DNA from: Egibacteraceae bacterium | GTDB taxonomy: Bacteria; Actinomycetota; Nitriliruptoria; Euzebyales; Egibacteraceae | Assembly (NCBI GenBank): GCA_030447925.1 | Contig: JAUJNX010000002.1 | Coordinates: 124,001-188,000 of the forward strand | DNA length: 64,000 bases | Direction of reading: 5' to 3' | In this document: positions 41,994-50,712 of the stretch, in pieces | Layout: each line of letters starts with the position of its first letter | How positions within the stretch are numbered: position 1 is the first letter of the stretch | Program-made: the position numbers and the translations under genes | The notes under the pieces: model-generated | Databases searched by the model: none | What the model was told of the DNA's origin: nothing | The model's input: only the letters and a program-made list of their open reading frames with translations

Positions 41994-43373
41994 ATGACCG
42001 GGACGAGGGCGCGGCGCGTCGGGGCGCTGCTGGTGGCGGTGGGGCTGCTCGCGGCGGGCTGCCGCGGCGGGGGCGGGCAGGAGGCCGCGGGCGGGGGCGA
42101 CGCGGCGGAGGCGCCGGCCGGGTCGGAGGCGCCGGCCGGGTCGGAGGCGGCGGCCGGGTCGGAGGCCGAGATCGCGTTCGACGTGGGCGTCACCGAGGAG
42201 CCATGCCCGAACGCGGTCAACCAGGACAACGGCTGCATCTACCTCGGCACGCTGTCGGACCTCACCGTCGGCCCGTTCGCCGCGCTGGGGACCTCGATCG
42301 TCGAGGCGCAGGTGGCGTTCTGGAACCGCGTGAACGAGGACGGCGGCATCGGCGGGCAGTTCGACGTCGACGTCGAGACCCACGTCGAGGACACCCAGTA
42401 CAACCCGGAGACCCACGCGCAGGCCTACACCCGGATCGAGCCGGAGGTGCTGGCCCTGGCCCAGACCCTGGGGTCGCCGACGACCGCGGCGATCCTGCCC
42501 CAGCTCAACGCCGACCAGGTCGTGGGGGTGCCCGCGAGCTGGACGTCGCTGTGGGCGTTCGAGGACACGATCCTGGAGTCGGGCAACAACTACTGCATCG
42601 AGTCGATGAACGCCATCGACTGGGCGCTGGAGAACTACGAGGGCATCGAGAGCGTCCTGGCGGTCCACTACCCGGGGGACTACGGCGACGACGGCGCCGC
42701 CGGCGCGCGCGTCGGGGCGGAGGCCAACGGCCTGACCTTCGCCGACGTGTCGACCAACCCCGGGGCGGACAACCAGGCCGGGGCGATCGACGCGCTGGTC
42801 ACCCAGGCCCCGGACCTCGCGGTCATCACCACCAACCCCACCGACATGGCCACGATCGTCGGTCAGGCCGCGGCGCGCGGCTTCCAGGGCCGGGTCATCG
42901 GCAACAGCCCGACGTGGAACCCCGGTGTGATCGACTCGCCGGCGGTCGACGCGGTCGAGGCCCTCTACGTGCAGGCGGGCCCGTGGGCGACCTACAGCGC
43001 GGACACCCCCGGGCACCAGGCGATGCGCGAGGCGATCGGCACGGAGGATGGCAACGACGGCTTCACGTCGGGGTGGGCGTGGTCCTACCCGCTGCTCGCC
43101 GCGCTGGAGCAGGCCGCGGCCGACGGCGACCTCACCCGTGCCGGGCTGGCGCAGGCCGTGGGCGAGCTGGAGGAGGTCGACTACGAGGGCATGCTGCCCG
43201 AGGGCAGCGGCAACTTCGCCGCCGAGCCGAACGACGGGCTGGTGCGCGGCACCGTCTTCAGCGAGGTCGACCGCGAGTCCTCGACCGGGGTGTCGCTGCT
43301 GACCGACGACTTCTACGTCGGGCCGACCGCGGAGGGCTTCGAGCTCGGCGAGACCGCCTGCTACCAGCAGTAG
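41994..43373 (+). CDS. ABC transporter substrate-binding lipoprotein, LivJ-like
   Basis: 459 residues. Lipoprotein signal [12 protein letters not shown] with Cys 23, then a flexible linker with three near-repeats ([18 protein letters not shown]). The mature part is a type I periplasmic-binding fold: [91 protein letters not shown] and [18 protein letters not shown]. It catches the solute outside the membrane and hands it to LivHM. Ligand unknown; several members of this branch bind aromatic or other acids. Ends the operon. Confidence 0.9.
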   Translation: MTGTRARRVGALLVAVGLLAAGCRGGGGQEAAGGGDAAEAPAGSEAPAGSEAAAGSEAEIAFDVGVTEEPCPNAVNQDNGCIYLGTLSDLTVGPFAALGTSIVEAQVAFWNRVNEDGGIGGQFDVDVETHVEDTQYNPETHAQAYTRIEPEVLALAQTLGSPTTAAILPQLNADQVVGVPASWTSLWAFEDTILESGNNYCIESMNAIDWALENYEGIESVLAVHYPGDYGDDGAAGARVGAEANGLTFADVSTNPGADNQAGAIDALVTQAPDLAVITTNPTDMATIVGQAAARGFQGRVIGNSPTWNPGVIDSPAVDAVEALYVQAGPWATYSADTPGHQAMREAIGTEDGNDGFTSGWAWSYPLLAALEQAAADGDLTRAGLAQAVGELEEVDYEGMLPEGSGNFAAEPNDGLVRGTVFSEVDRESSTGVSLLTDDFYVGPTAEGFELGETACYQQ

Positions 43374-43401
43374 CGGGGGGATGGGCGCTTCCCCTCCCGG
43401 G

Positions 43402-43407
43402 TACCCT
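43402..43407 (+). promoter_or_regulatory. Candidate -10 box, leaderless start of glgC
   Basis: TACCCT ends six bases before GTG 43414 with no ribosome-binding site between. Confidence 0.45.
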
Positions 43408-43413
43408 CCGGGC

Positions 43414-44646
43414 GTGGCGACCGGTGATGTGCTCGCGATGGTCCTGGCAGGTGGCGAGGGGAAGCGCCTCGCCCCGCTGACGGCGGACCGCGCCAAACCG
43501 GCGGTCCCCTTCGCGGGCAACTACCGCATCATCGACTTCGTCCTGTCGAACCTCGTGAACGGCGGGTATCGCAAGATCGTCGTGCTGACCCAGTACAAGA
43601 GCCACAGCCTGGACCGCCACATCACCCAGACCTGGCGGATGTCCCAGCTCACCGGCAACTACGTGCTGTCGGTCCCGGCCCAGATGCGACGCGGCCCGCG
43701 CTGGTTCCTGGGGTCCTCCGACGCGCTGTACCAGAACCTCAACCTGGTCTACGACGAGCAGCCCGACCACATCCTGGTCTTCGGCGCCGACCACGTGTAC
43801 CGCATGGACCCGCGCCAGATGGTCGAGGCCCACATCGCCTCGGGGGCCGGCGTCACGGTGGCGGCCCACCGCGTCCCGCGCGAGCAGGCCCACCAGTTCG
43901 GCGTCATCCAGGCCGACCCGTCCGGCCGGATCACGTCGTTCCTGGAGAAGCCGCGCGACGCGGAGGGGTTGCCCGACGACCCCACCCAGGTGTTCGCGTC
44001 GATGGGCAACTACTGCTTCACCACCACGTGCCTGATCGAGGCCGTGTCGAGCAACGCGGCGGACCCCAACGCCGGGGCCGACGTCGGCGGCGACCTGATC
44101 CCCGCGCTGGTGCAGGAGGGGCAGGCGCAGGTCTACGACTTCTCGACCAACGAGGTACCGGGCGCGACGGACCGCGACCGCGCGTACTGGCGCGACGTCG
44201 GGACGCTGGACGCCTACTACGACGCGCACATGGACCTCATCGCCGTCCAGCCGATCTTCAACCTCTACAACCGCCAGTGGCCGGTGCTGACCTGGAACCC
44301 GCCGTACCCGCCCGCGAAGTTCGTGCACGAGGACGACACGCGTGCCGGGCGCGCGATCAACTCGCTGGTCGGCCAGGGGGTGGTCGTGTCCGGGGGTGTC
44401 GCGCGGCGGTCGGTGCTCTCCCCCGGCGTGCGCATCAACTCCTACGCCGAGGTGTCCGGGTCGGTCCTGCTCAACGGCGTGGAGGTCGGCCGCCACGCCG
44501 TGGTCCGCAACGCGATCGTGGACAAACAGGTGAAGATCCCCGAGGGCGCCCGCATCGGCGTCGACCCCGCCGCCGACCGCGACCGCTTCACTGTCAGCGA
44601 CAACGGCATCGTCGTCATCGGCAAGGGCCAGAAGGTCGACGCGTGA
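43414..44646 (+). CDS. glgC: Glucose-1-phosphate adenylyltransferase
   Basis: 410 residues from GTG 43414; an ATG 11 codons upstream lies before the -10-like hexamer and is unlikely. Makes ADP-glucose for glycogen. Nucleotidyltransferase signature [18 protein letters not shown], then [36 protein letters not shown], the Asp metal site [15 protein letters not shown], substrate site [10 protein letters not shown] and [12 protein letters not shown]. The C-terminal left-handed beta-helix ([18 protein letters not shown]) is present. Regulators of the enzyme cannot be told. Followed by glgA 39 bases later. Confidence 0.96.
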   Translation: MATGDVLAMVLAGGEGKRLAPLTADRAKPAVPFAGNYRIIDFVLSNLVNGGYRKIVVLTQYKSHSLDRHITQTWRMSQLTGNYVLSVPAQMRRGPRWFLGSSDALYQNLNLVYDEQPDHILVFGADHVYRMDPRQMVEAHIASGAGVTVAAHRVPREQAHQFGVIQADPSGRITSFLEKPRDAEGLPDDPTQVFASMGNYCFTTTCLIEAVSSNAADPNAGADVGGDLIPALVQEGQAQVYDFSTNEVPGATDRDRAYWRDVGTLDAYYDAHMDLIAVQPIFNLYNRQWPVLTWNPPYPPAKFVHEDDTRAGRAINSLVGQGVVVSGGVARRSVLSPGVRINSYAEVSGSVLLNGVEVGRHAVVRNAIVDKQVKIPEGARIGVDPAADRDRFTVSDNGIVVIGKGQKVDA

Positions 44647-44659
44647 GCCCGGCGCCGTG

Positions 44660-44684
44660 AGCCGCCCGGCGACTGAGGTGCACA
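44660..44684 (+). repeat. 25-base leader repeat, copy 2 (before glgA)
   Basis: Second copy of the element at 39896-39920, one mismatch (A for C at the 13th base). It ends next to the glgA ATG at 44686 and supplies GAGGTG. Confidence 0.75.
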
Positions 44685-44685
44685 C

Positions 44686-45885
44686 ATGAGGGCCGCGGTC
44701 CTCACCCGGGAGTACCCACCGGAGGTGTACGGCGGCGCCGGTGTCCACGTCGGCGAGCTGACCCGGTTCCTCCGCGACCTCGTCGACCTGGAGGTCCACG
44801 CCTTCGGCGCACCGCGGCCGCCCGGCCCGGTGCCGGCCCGCGCGTACGGGTCGTGGGACGCGCTGGACGGCGACGCGCCGTTCCTGTCGGCCCTGCGCAC
44901 GATGTCCACCGACCTGGCGATCGTCGCCGGGGTCGCCGGCGCGGACCTCGTCCACAGCCACACCTGGTACGCCAACCTCGCCGGGCACCTGGCCAAGCTG
45001 ACCCACGGGATCCCCCACGTCGCCACCACGCACTCGCTGGAGCCGCTGCGCCCCTGGAAGGCCGAGCAGCTCGGCGGCGGGTACGCGCTGTCCAGCTTCT
45101 GCGAGCGCACGGCCCTGGAGGCGGCCGACGCGGTCATCGCGGTGTCGTCCCAGATGCGCGACGACGTGCTGTCCTGCTACCCCGCGATCGACCCGGACCG
45201 CGTCGAGGTGATCGTCAACGGCATCGACCCGGCGGTGTGGGCGCCCGATCCCCGGACCGACGCGCTGCTGGCCCACGGGGTCGACCCGGACCGCCCGTCG
45301 GTGGTCTTCGTGGGCCGGATCACCCGCCAGAAGGGCGTCGTCCACCTGCTGGAGGCGGCGCCGATGCTCGACCCGTCGGCGCAGCTGGTGCTGTGCGCGG
45401 GCGCGCCCGACACCCCCGAGATCGGCCGCGAGGTCGCCGCCCTGGTCGACGACCTGCGCGCCCGGCGCGACGGGGTCGTGTGGATCGAGGCGATGCTCCC
45501 CCGGCCCGAGGTCGTGCAGCTGCTGACCGCCGCGTCGGTGTTCGTGTGCCCGTCGATCTACGAGCCGTTCGGCCTGGTCAACGTCGAGGCCATGGCCTGC
45601 GAGGCCCCGGTGGTCGCGTCGGCCGTCGGCGGGATCCCCGAGGTCGTCGCCGACGGTGAGACCGGCCTGCTGGTCCCGCTGACCCCCGGTGACGACCCGT
45701 ACGGCACGCCCGCCGACCGCGAGGGCTTCGCCCGCGCGTTCGCCGACGCGGTCAACGCCGTCCTGGCCGACCCCGCCCGCGGCGCGGCGATGGGCCGCGC
45801 CGGGCGGCAGCGCGTCCTGGACCACTTCTCCTGGTCCGCGGTCGCCCGCCGCACCGCCGACCTCTACGCGCGGCTCACGGGGTGA
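44686..45885 (+). CDS. glgA: Glycogen synthase, actinobacterial (Corynebacterium) type
   Basis: 399 residues. GT4-like glucosyltransferase that extends alpha-1,4-glucan from ADP-glucose. N-terminal acceptor-side LTREYPPEVYGGAGVHVGEL with the K/R-x-x-x-G-G loop, HSHTWYANLAGHLAKL, TTHSLEPLRPWKAEQLGGGY, VNGIDPAVWAPD, donor-side FVGRITRQKGVVHLLEAAP, and the E-x7-E pair in IYEPFGLVNVEAMACE, plus GGIPEVVADGETGLLVP. These match the short actinobacterial GlgA rather than the E. coli type. Its end overlaps the convergent MDR gene by 11 bases. Confidence 0.94.
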   Translation: MRAAVLTREYPPEVYGGAGVHVGELTRFLRDLVDLEVHAFGAPRPPGPVPARAYGSWDALDGDAPFLSALRTMSTDLAIVAGVAGADLVHSHTWYANLAGHLAKLTHGIPHVATTHSLEPLRPWKAEQLGGGYALSSFCERTALEAADAVIAVSSQMRDDVLSCYPAIDPDRVEVIVNGIDPAVWAPDPRTDALLAHGVDPDRPSVVFVGRITRQKGVVHLLEAAPMLDPSAQLVLCAGAPDTPEIGREVAALVDDLRARRDGVVWIEAMLPRPEVVQLLTAASVFVCPSIYEPFGLVNVEAMACEAPVVASAVGGIPEVVADGETGLLVPLTPGDDPYGTPADREGFARAFADAVNAVLADPARGAAMGRAGRQRVLDHFSWSAVARRTADLYARLTG

Positions 45886-46822
45886 GGACGAGCTTGCCGA
45901 ACAGGTCGCCCGCGGCCATGCGCGCGTAGGCGTCGCGGGCGCGCGACAGCGGCAGGACGGAGTCGATCAGCGGGCGGACGCCGGTGGCGTCGAGCAGCCG
46001 CACGAGGTCGACCAGCTCCGACCGGGTGCCCATGGTCGACCCGACGATGCGCAGCTGGCGGTAGAAGACGCGCTGGAGCTCCGCGGGCGGCATGGGCCCG
46101 CTGGTGGCGCCGGACACGACGATCACCCCGCCGGCCTCCAGCGCGCGCAGCGAGTGGCCCCAGGTCGCCTCGCCGACGGTCTCCACCACGCCGTCGACGC
46201 GCTCGGGCAGGCGGGCGCCGGGCTCCAGCGCCGCGTGCGCGCCCAGGCTGCGCGCGCGCTCGCGCTTGGCCTCGTCCCGGCTGGTGGCGTAGACGCGCAG
46301 CCCCGCGGCGCGGGCCAGCAGGATCGCCGCCGTCGCGACGCCCCCGCCCGCCCCCTGGACGAGCACGCGCTGGCCGGGGCGCAGCCCGCCCTGCACGAAC
46401 AGCATCCGGTAGGCCGTCAGCCAGGCGGTCGGCAGGCAGGCGGCCTCCTCGAACGACAGGGCCGGGGGCTTGTCGACCAGGTTGGCCGAGGGCACGGCGA
46501 GCAGCTCGGCGTGGGTGCCGTCGTGCTCCTCGGACAGGATCGAGCTGCCCCGCCCGAAGGTGTCGCCGCCGACGACGGCGTGCACGACGACCTCGCGGCC
46601 GTCGGCGGTGACGCCCGCGGCGTCGCAGCCCAGGACGACGGGCAGCCGGCCGGGGTCGACCCCGACGCCGCGCAGCGTCCACACGTCGTGGTGGTTGAGG
46701 CTGGCGGCGCGGACGCGGACGACCTCCCAGCCGTGGGGCGCCACCGGGTCGGGGCGTTCCCCGACCCGCAGCCCCCGGAGCGGGTCGTGCGCGTCGATGT
46801 CCACAGCCGTCACGGCGAGCAT
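45875..46822 (-). CDS. Medium-chain dehydrogenase/reductase (quinone oxidoreductase-like)
   Basis: 315 residues from ATG 46822; an ATG ten codons upstream lies over the -10-like box. GroES-like domain with VRVRAASLNHHDVWTLRG and LPVVLGCDAAGVTADGREV, where the N-H-H-D replaces the catalytic Cys; the NADPH Rossmann domain has VLVQGAGGGVATAAILLARA, VYATSRDEAKRERARSLGA, and FYRQLRIVGSTMGTRSELV. No structural zinc cysteines, so a zinc-independent member. Reduces quinones or enones with NADPH; substrate unknown. Divergent from the SDR gene with overlapping promoter elements. Confidence 0.88.
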   Translation of the reverse strand: MLAVTAVDIDAHDPLRGLRVGERPDPVAPHGWEVVRVRAASLNHHDVWTLRGVGVDPGRLPVVLGCDAAGVTADGREVVVHAVVGGDTFGRGSSILSEEHDGTHAELLAVPSANLVDKPPALSFEEAACLPTAWLTAYRMLFVQGGLRPGQRVLVQGAGGGVATAAILLARAAGLRVYATSRDEAKRERARSLGAHAALEPGARLPERVDGVVETVGEATWGHSLRALEAGGVIVVSGATSGPMPPAELQRVFYRQLRIVGSTMGTRSELVDLVRLLDATGVRPLIDSVLPLSRARDAYARMAAGDLFGKLVLTP

Positions 46823-46829
46823 GCGGCCG

Positions 46830-46839
46830 ATCGTAGTCT
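46830..46839. promoter_or_regulatory. Overlapping divergent -10 boxes between MDR and SDR genes
   Basis: Minus strand TACGAT (46830-46835) ends seven bases before the MDR ATG, giving a leaderless start; plus strand TAGTCT (46834-46839) is 36 bases ahead of the SDR ATG, which has GGGAGGA as ribosome-binding site. The hexamers share two bases, so the two promoters should compete. Confidence 0.45.
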
Positions 46840-46875
46840 CCGCGGCGAGCACTTCCGACGGGAGGACCGCAGGCC

Positions 46876-47727
46876 ATGGGCAGGAGCGTCGTCGTCACCG
46901 GGGCGAACAGCGGGATCGGGCTCGCCACCGTGCTGGAGCTGGCGGCCGCCGGCTGGGACGTGACCGGCACCGTCCGCAGCGAGGCCAAGGCGGAGGTGCT
47001 GCGGGCCGCGGCCGCGGCCCGGGGTGTGGCGGTCACCACCGTCCTGTGCGACGTCGCCGACGCCGCGTCGACGGAGAAGGCGTTCGCCCAGATCGCCGAG
47101 CGCACCGGCGGCGGCCCGTGGGCGGTGGTGAACAACGCCGGCTTCGCGCAGCCGGGCGCGGTCGAGGACGTCGACGACGACGCGGTCCGCGCGCAGCTGG
47201 AGACCAACCTGATCGCGCCGATGCGCATCGCCCGGCTGGTCCTCCCCGCGATGCGGGCCCGCGGCGCCGGGCGGATCGTGAACGTGTCCTCGATCGCGGG
47301 CCGCGTCTCCAGCCCGTTCTTCGGCTGGTACTGCGCGTCCAAGCAGGGACTGGAGGCGATCACCGACGCGCTGCGCATGGAGGTCGCGCCGTTCGGGGTG
47401 CGCGTCGCGCTGGTCGAGCCCGGCGGGTTCGGGACCGGCATCTGGTCCGGCGGCCTGGACCGGCTGCGCGACCACACCGTGTCGCCCTACGCCGACGCCT
47501 ACGCCAAGGGCATCGACATGACCATGGCGCGGTCCGCGGCGATGCCCGCGCCCACCCTGCCCGCCCGGGTCATCCGCCTGGCGCTGGAGACGCCGGTCCC
47601 GCTCGCCCGCTACCTGGTCGGCTGGGACGCGATCGGCGGCACCGCCGCGGAGGAGCTGCTGCCGACGGCCGTCACCGACCTGGTGAAGCGCCACGTGTTC
47701 GGCCTCCGCGGCCTGCGTCGGCGCTGA
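46876..47727 (+). CDS. Short-chain dehydrogenase/reductase
   Basis: 283 residues. Classical SDR: cofactor loop VVVTGANSGIGLATVLE (TGxxxGIG), VLCDVADAAS, VVNNAGFAQPGAVED (NNAG), catalytic Ser in VNVSSIAGRVSSPFFGW, catalytic Tyr-Lys in WYCASKQGLEAITDAL, and VEPGGFGTGIW. It follows the group that includes 17-beta-hydroxysteroid dehydrogenase-like SDRs of Actinobacteria. Substrate unknown. Preceded by GGGAGGA and divergent from the MDR gene, followed after 64 bases by the CNNM-type gene. Confidence 0.92.
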   Translation: MGRSVVVTGANSGIGLATVLELAAAGWDVTGTVRSEAKAEVLRAAAAARGVAVTTVLCDVADAASTEKAFAQIAERTGGGPWAVVNNAGFAQPGAVEDVDDDAVRAQLETNLIAPMRIARLVLPAMRARGAGRIVNVSSIAGRVSSPFFGWYCASKQGLEAITDALRMEVAPFGVRVALVEPGGFGTGIWSGGLDRLRDHTVSPYADAYAKGIDMTMARSAAMPAPTLPARVIRLALETPVPLARYLVGWDAIGGTAAEELLPTAVTDLVKRHVFGLRGLRRR

Positions 47728-47791
47728 TCCGCCCGGGTAGCATCGCGACACCGACGACGTCGCCGGGCACCGCCGCCCGGCTGGAGGAACG

Positions 47792-49150
47792 ATGGCAACC
47801 GCAGGGCTCCACCCCATCCTCGTCCTGGCGCAGGCGGAGGGAGGGGGCCCGAACCTGTGGGTTCCGCTCCTCGTCAACGTCGTCCTGATCCTGATCAACG
47901 CGGCGTTCGCGGGCAGCGAGCTGGCGTTCGTGTCGCTGCGCGAGTCCCAGGTCCAGCGCCTGGAGCAGCGCGGCCGGGCCGGGCGGGCGCTGGCCGCGCT
48001 GACCCAGGACAGCGGCGCCTACCTGTCCACCATCCAGGTCGGCATCACCCTGGCGGGGTTCCTGGCCTCGGCGTTCGCCGCCTCCGCCTTCGCGGGGCCG
48101 CTGGAGGCCCCGCTGTCGTTCCTGGGCACAGCCGCGGAGCCCGTGGCGGTGCTGGTCGTCACCCTGGTCCTGACCTACTTCACGCTGGTGTTCGGCGAGC
48201 TCGTCCCCAAGCGCCTGGCCATGCAGCGCGCGGAGTCCTGGGCGCTGCTCGCCGCGCGCCCGATCAACCTCATCTCCCGGCTGGCGGCGCCCGCGGTGTG
48301 GGTCCTGACCAAGTCGACGGAGCTGTCGGTGCGCCTGCTGGGCGGGGATCCGAAGGGCGGCGGCGAGGAGGTGACGGAGGAGGAGATCCGCGACATGGTC
48401 GCCACCCAGGCCAGCTTCTCCACCGAGCAGCGGTCGATCATCTCCGGCGCGTTCGAGGTCGCCGAACGCACCATCCGCGAGATCCTGGTCCCCCGCAACC
48501 AGGTCGTCGGGATCGAGGCGGAGCGCAGCGCGGGCGAGGCGCTGGAGCTGCTGGTCGACAGCGGCCACTCGCGCGCGCCGGTCTACCGCGGGGACCTCGA
48601 CGACGTCCTCGGCGTCATCCACCTGCGCGAGGTGATCGGCGGCGGCGACGAGTCCATCGTCGACCGCGTCCGCCCCGCCGCGGTGCTGCCGGAGACCGTC
48701 GGCGTCCTGGGCGCCCTCCAGCAGCTGCGCACCGCGCGGGCCCAGCTCGCCATCGTCATCAACGAGCACGGCGGGACGGAGGGCATCGTCACCGTCGAGG
48801 ACCTGCTCGAGGAGATCGTCGGCGAGATCTACGACGAGTTCGACCGCAACCTGGACCCCGCCGACGTCCGCGGCATCATCCGTGCGGAGGACGGCAGCGT
48901 CCTCATGCCCGGGTCGTTCCCGATGCACGACCTGGTCGACGTCAAGATCAGCCTCCCGGAGGGCCCGTACGCGACCGTGGCCGGGATGGTGCTGCACAGC
49001 CTGGGCCGGATCCCCGACGTCGGGGAGTCCCTGCACGTGCCCGGCTGGCAGGTCGAGATCATCGACCGGGAGGCGAACGCGATCCAGCGCCTCCGCCTCG
49101 TCCCCGACCCGGAGGGCGGGGGCGACGGTCAGAGCGCCGCGACCACGTAG
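47792..49150 (+). CDS. CNNM/CorC-type membrane protein (DUF21 and CBS domains)
   Basis: 452 residues, ATG with GGAGG upstream; TAGCAT at 47738-47743 may be the -10. Residues 1-200 form the DUF21 transmembrane domain (LVNVVLILINAAFAGSELAF; YLSTIQVGITLAGFLASAFA). Then SFSTEQRSIISGAFEVAERT, a CBS pair (REILVPRNQVVGIEAERSAG; HSRAPVYRGDLDDVLGVIHL; INEHGGTEGIVTVEDLLEEI), and the C-terminal CorC_HlyC domain. Once called hemolysin-like; CNNM/CorC proteins move Mg2+ across the membrane, which is the best current view. The 3' end overlaps serC by 22 bases. Confidence 0.93.
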   Translation: MATAGLHPILVLAQAEGGGPNLWVPLLVNVVLILINAAFAGSELAFVSLRESQVQRLEQRGRAGRALAALTQDSGAYLSTIQVGITLAGFLASAFAASAFAGPLEAPLSFLGTAAEPVAVLVVTLVLTYFTLVFGELVPKRLAMQRAESWALLAARPINLISRLAAPAVWVLTKSTELSVRLLGGDPKGGGEEVTEEEIRDMVATQASFSTEQRSIISGAFEVAERTIREILVPRNQVVGIEAERSAGEALELLVDSGHSRAPVYRGDLDDVLGVIHLREVIGGGDESIVDRVRPAAVLPETVGVLGALQQLRTARAQLAIVINEHGGTEGIVTVEDLLEEIVGEIYDEFDRNLDPADVRGIIRAEDGSVLMPGSFPMHDLVDVKISLPEGPYATVAGMVLHSLGRIPDVGESLHVPGWQVEIIDREANAIQRLRLVPDPEGGGDGQSAATT

Positions 49151-50247
49151 TCGATCGCGCCGGTCAGGCGCTCGACGTCGGCCGGGTCGACCGCGGGGAA
49201 CACCCCGATGCGGATCTGGTTGCGCCCGAGCTTGCGGTAGGCCTCGATGTCGACGATGCCGTTGTCGCGCAGCACGGCGGTGAGCCGGTCGGCGCTGACG
49301 GCGGGGTCCAGGTCGACGGTGCAGACGACGGCGCTGCGCTGGGCCGGGTCGGCGACGAACGGCGTCGCCCAGTCGCGCGCGCCCGCCCAGTCGTAGACGT
49401 GCCCGGCCTTGGCCGCGCAGTCCTTCACCGCCCAGGCGAGGCCGCCGCGCTGGTTCAGCCAGTCCAGCTGCTCGGCCATGAGGAACACCGTGGCGATCGC
49501 GGGGGTGTTGTAGGTCTGGTCCTTGCGGGTGTTGTCCAGCGCGATGCGCAGGTCCAGCATCGGCGGGACGTAGCGCCCGGACGCGGCGACCTCGTCGAGG
49601 CGCGCGACCGCGGCGGGCGACAGCAGGGCGACGAACAGCCCGCCCTCGCTGGCGAAGGCCTTCTGCGGGGAGAAGTAGTAGACGTCGGCGTCGCGCGGGT
49701 CGAACGGCAACCCGCCCGCGGCGCTGGTGGCGTCCACGGCGACCAGGGCGTCGCCGGCGGCGCCCTCGGGCCGGGCGACGGGCATCGCCACGCCGGTCGA
49801 GGTCTCGCAGTGGGTCAGCGCGTAGAGGTCGACGCCGTCCACGCCCGCCAGCACCGGGTGGGTGCCGGGGGCGGACTCGGCCACCACGGGGTCGTCCAGG
49901 AACGGCGCGGCGCGGACGCCGTCGGCGAACTTCGCGGAGAACTCACCGAAGACCGCGTGCGCGCTGCGCCGGCGGATCAGCCCGTGCACCGCGGCGTCCC
50001 AGACCAGGGTGGCGCCGCCGTTGCCGAGCGCGATCTCGTGGTCCTCCGGCAGGGCGAAGAAGGCCCGCAGCCCGTCGGTCAGGCGGCGGACCTGCGCCTT
50101 GACCGCCGGCCGGCGGTGGCTGGTGCCCAGCAGGCGCGGCGCGGCGGCGGCGAGGGCGGCGACGGACTCCTGGCGCACCTTGGTGGGACCGGAGCCGAAG
50201 CGCCCGTCGGCGGGGCGCAGGGTGTCGGGGAGCACGATGTCGGCCAT
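49129..50247 (-). CDS. serC: Phosphoserine transaminase
   Basis: 372 residues. Converts 3-phosphohydroxypyruvate and glutamate to phosphoserine in serine synthesis (and a related step for pyridoxal phosphate). Start LPDTLRPADGRFGSGPTKVR is that of the actinobacterial SerC; LGTSHRRPAVKAQVRRL, ALGNGGATLVWDAAVHGLI and the PLP lysine in YYFSPQKAFASEGG are clear, followed by NTRKDQTYNTPAIATVFLM and YRKLGRNQIRIGVFPAV. ATG 50247; TAGGGT at 50254-50259 lies six bases upstream, so the message may be leaderless. Convergent with the CNNM gene. Confidence 0.95.
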   Translation of the reverse strand: MADIVLPDTLRPADGRFGSGPTKVRQESVAALAAAAPRLLGTSHRRPAVKAQVRRLTDGLRAFFALPEDHEIALGNGGATLVWDAAVHGLIRRRSAHAVFGEFSAKFADGVRAAPFLDDPVVAESAPGTHPVLAGVDGVDLYALTHCETSTGVAMPVARPEGAAGDALVAVDATSAAGGLPFDPRDADVYYFSPQKAFASEGGLFVALLSPAAVARLDEVAASGRYVPPMLDLRIALDNTRKDQTYNTPAIATVFLMAEQLDWLNQRGGLAWAVKDCAAKAGHVYDWAGARDWATPFVADPAQRSAVVCTVDLDPAVSADRLTAVLRDNGIVDIEAYRKLGRNQIRIGVFPAVDPADVERLTGAIDYVVAAL

Positions 50248-50253
50248 GCCTGC

Positions 50254-50259
50254 ACCCTA
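50254..50259 (-). promoter_or_regulatory. Candidate -10 box, leaderless start of serC
   Basis: TAGGGT on the minus strand, six bases before the ATG. About 70 bases away on the plus strand TAGCGT (50331-50336) stands seven bases before the GTG of the small membrane gene. Confidence 0.42.
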
Positions 50260-50343
50260 CCGCCACCGGCCCCGCGGGCCCGCGCCGGGCGATGCGGCCC
50301 GCGGGCCGGGCCGCGGACGCGGTGCTCCGCTAGCGTCCCGACC

Positions 50344-50712
50344 GTGCGCACCTGGTGGCGGGTCCCGGCGGTGGCGGCCCTGACGGCCGGGTGGGCCGTC
50401 CTGCTGGTCGACGCCGTCCGCGACCTGGCGGCGGGCCCGTCGTTCGCGGCCGTCCTGCGCCTGGTGGTCGAGGCGGTCGCGGCGGTCGTCACCGTCGGCG
50501 CGCTGGCGCCGCGCCGCCAGCCGCCGCCGGCGGGCGGGGACCGCGACGGCCGACGCGACGGCGGGCGCGCTCCGGGGCGCGGGGGCGGCGAGCCGGCCGG
50601 CGGCGAGGACGGGCGCGGGTCAGGCGCGCGGGCGGCGAGCCGGCCGGCGGCGACGGCGGCCAGCAGGCTCAGCTCCGGGCACGACCGCCAGGACGGCCAG
50701 CGCACCGGGTAG
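50344..50712 (+). CDS. Small putative membrane protein
   Basis: 122 residues from GTG 50344. Two hydrophobic segments: VPAVAALTAGWAVLLVDAV and LRLVVEAVAAVVTVGALA, which looks like a two-helix membrane protein. After residue 60 the sequence is low-complexity Gly/Arg/Asp, and from 50620 it runs antisense to the end of the MFS gene, so the real end may be earlier. A -10-like TAGCGT seven bases before the start supports it. No family recognised. Confidence 0.5.
   Translation: MRTWWRVPAVAALTAGWAVLLVDAVRDLAAGPSFAAVLRLVVEAVAAVVTVGALAPRRQPPPAGGDRDGRRDGGRAPGRGGGEPAGGEDGRGSGARAASRPAATAASRLSSGHDRQDGQRTG

Noticed and set aside
41994..42190. Repeats PAGSEA in the binding protein as a candidate tandem repeat element
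   Set aside because: Only three short units in a lipoprotein linker, a common low-complexity feature.
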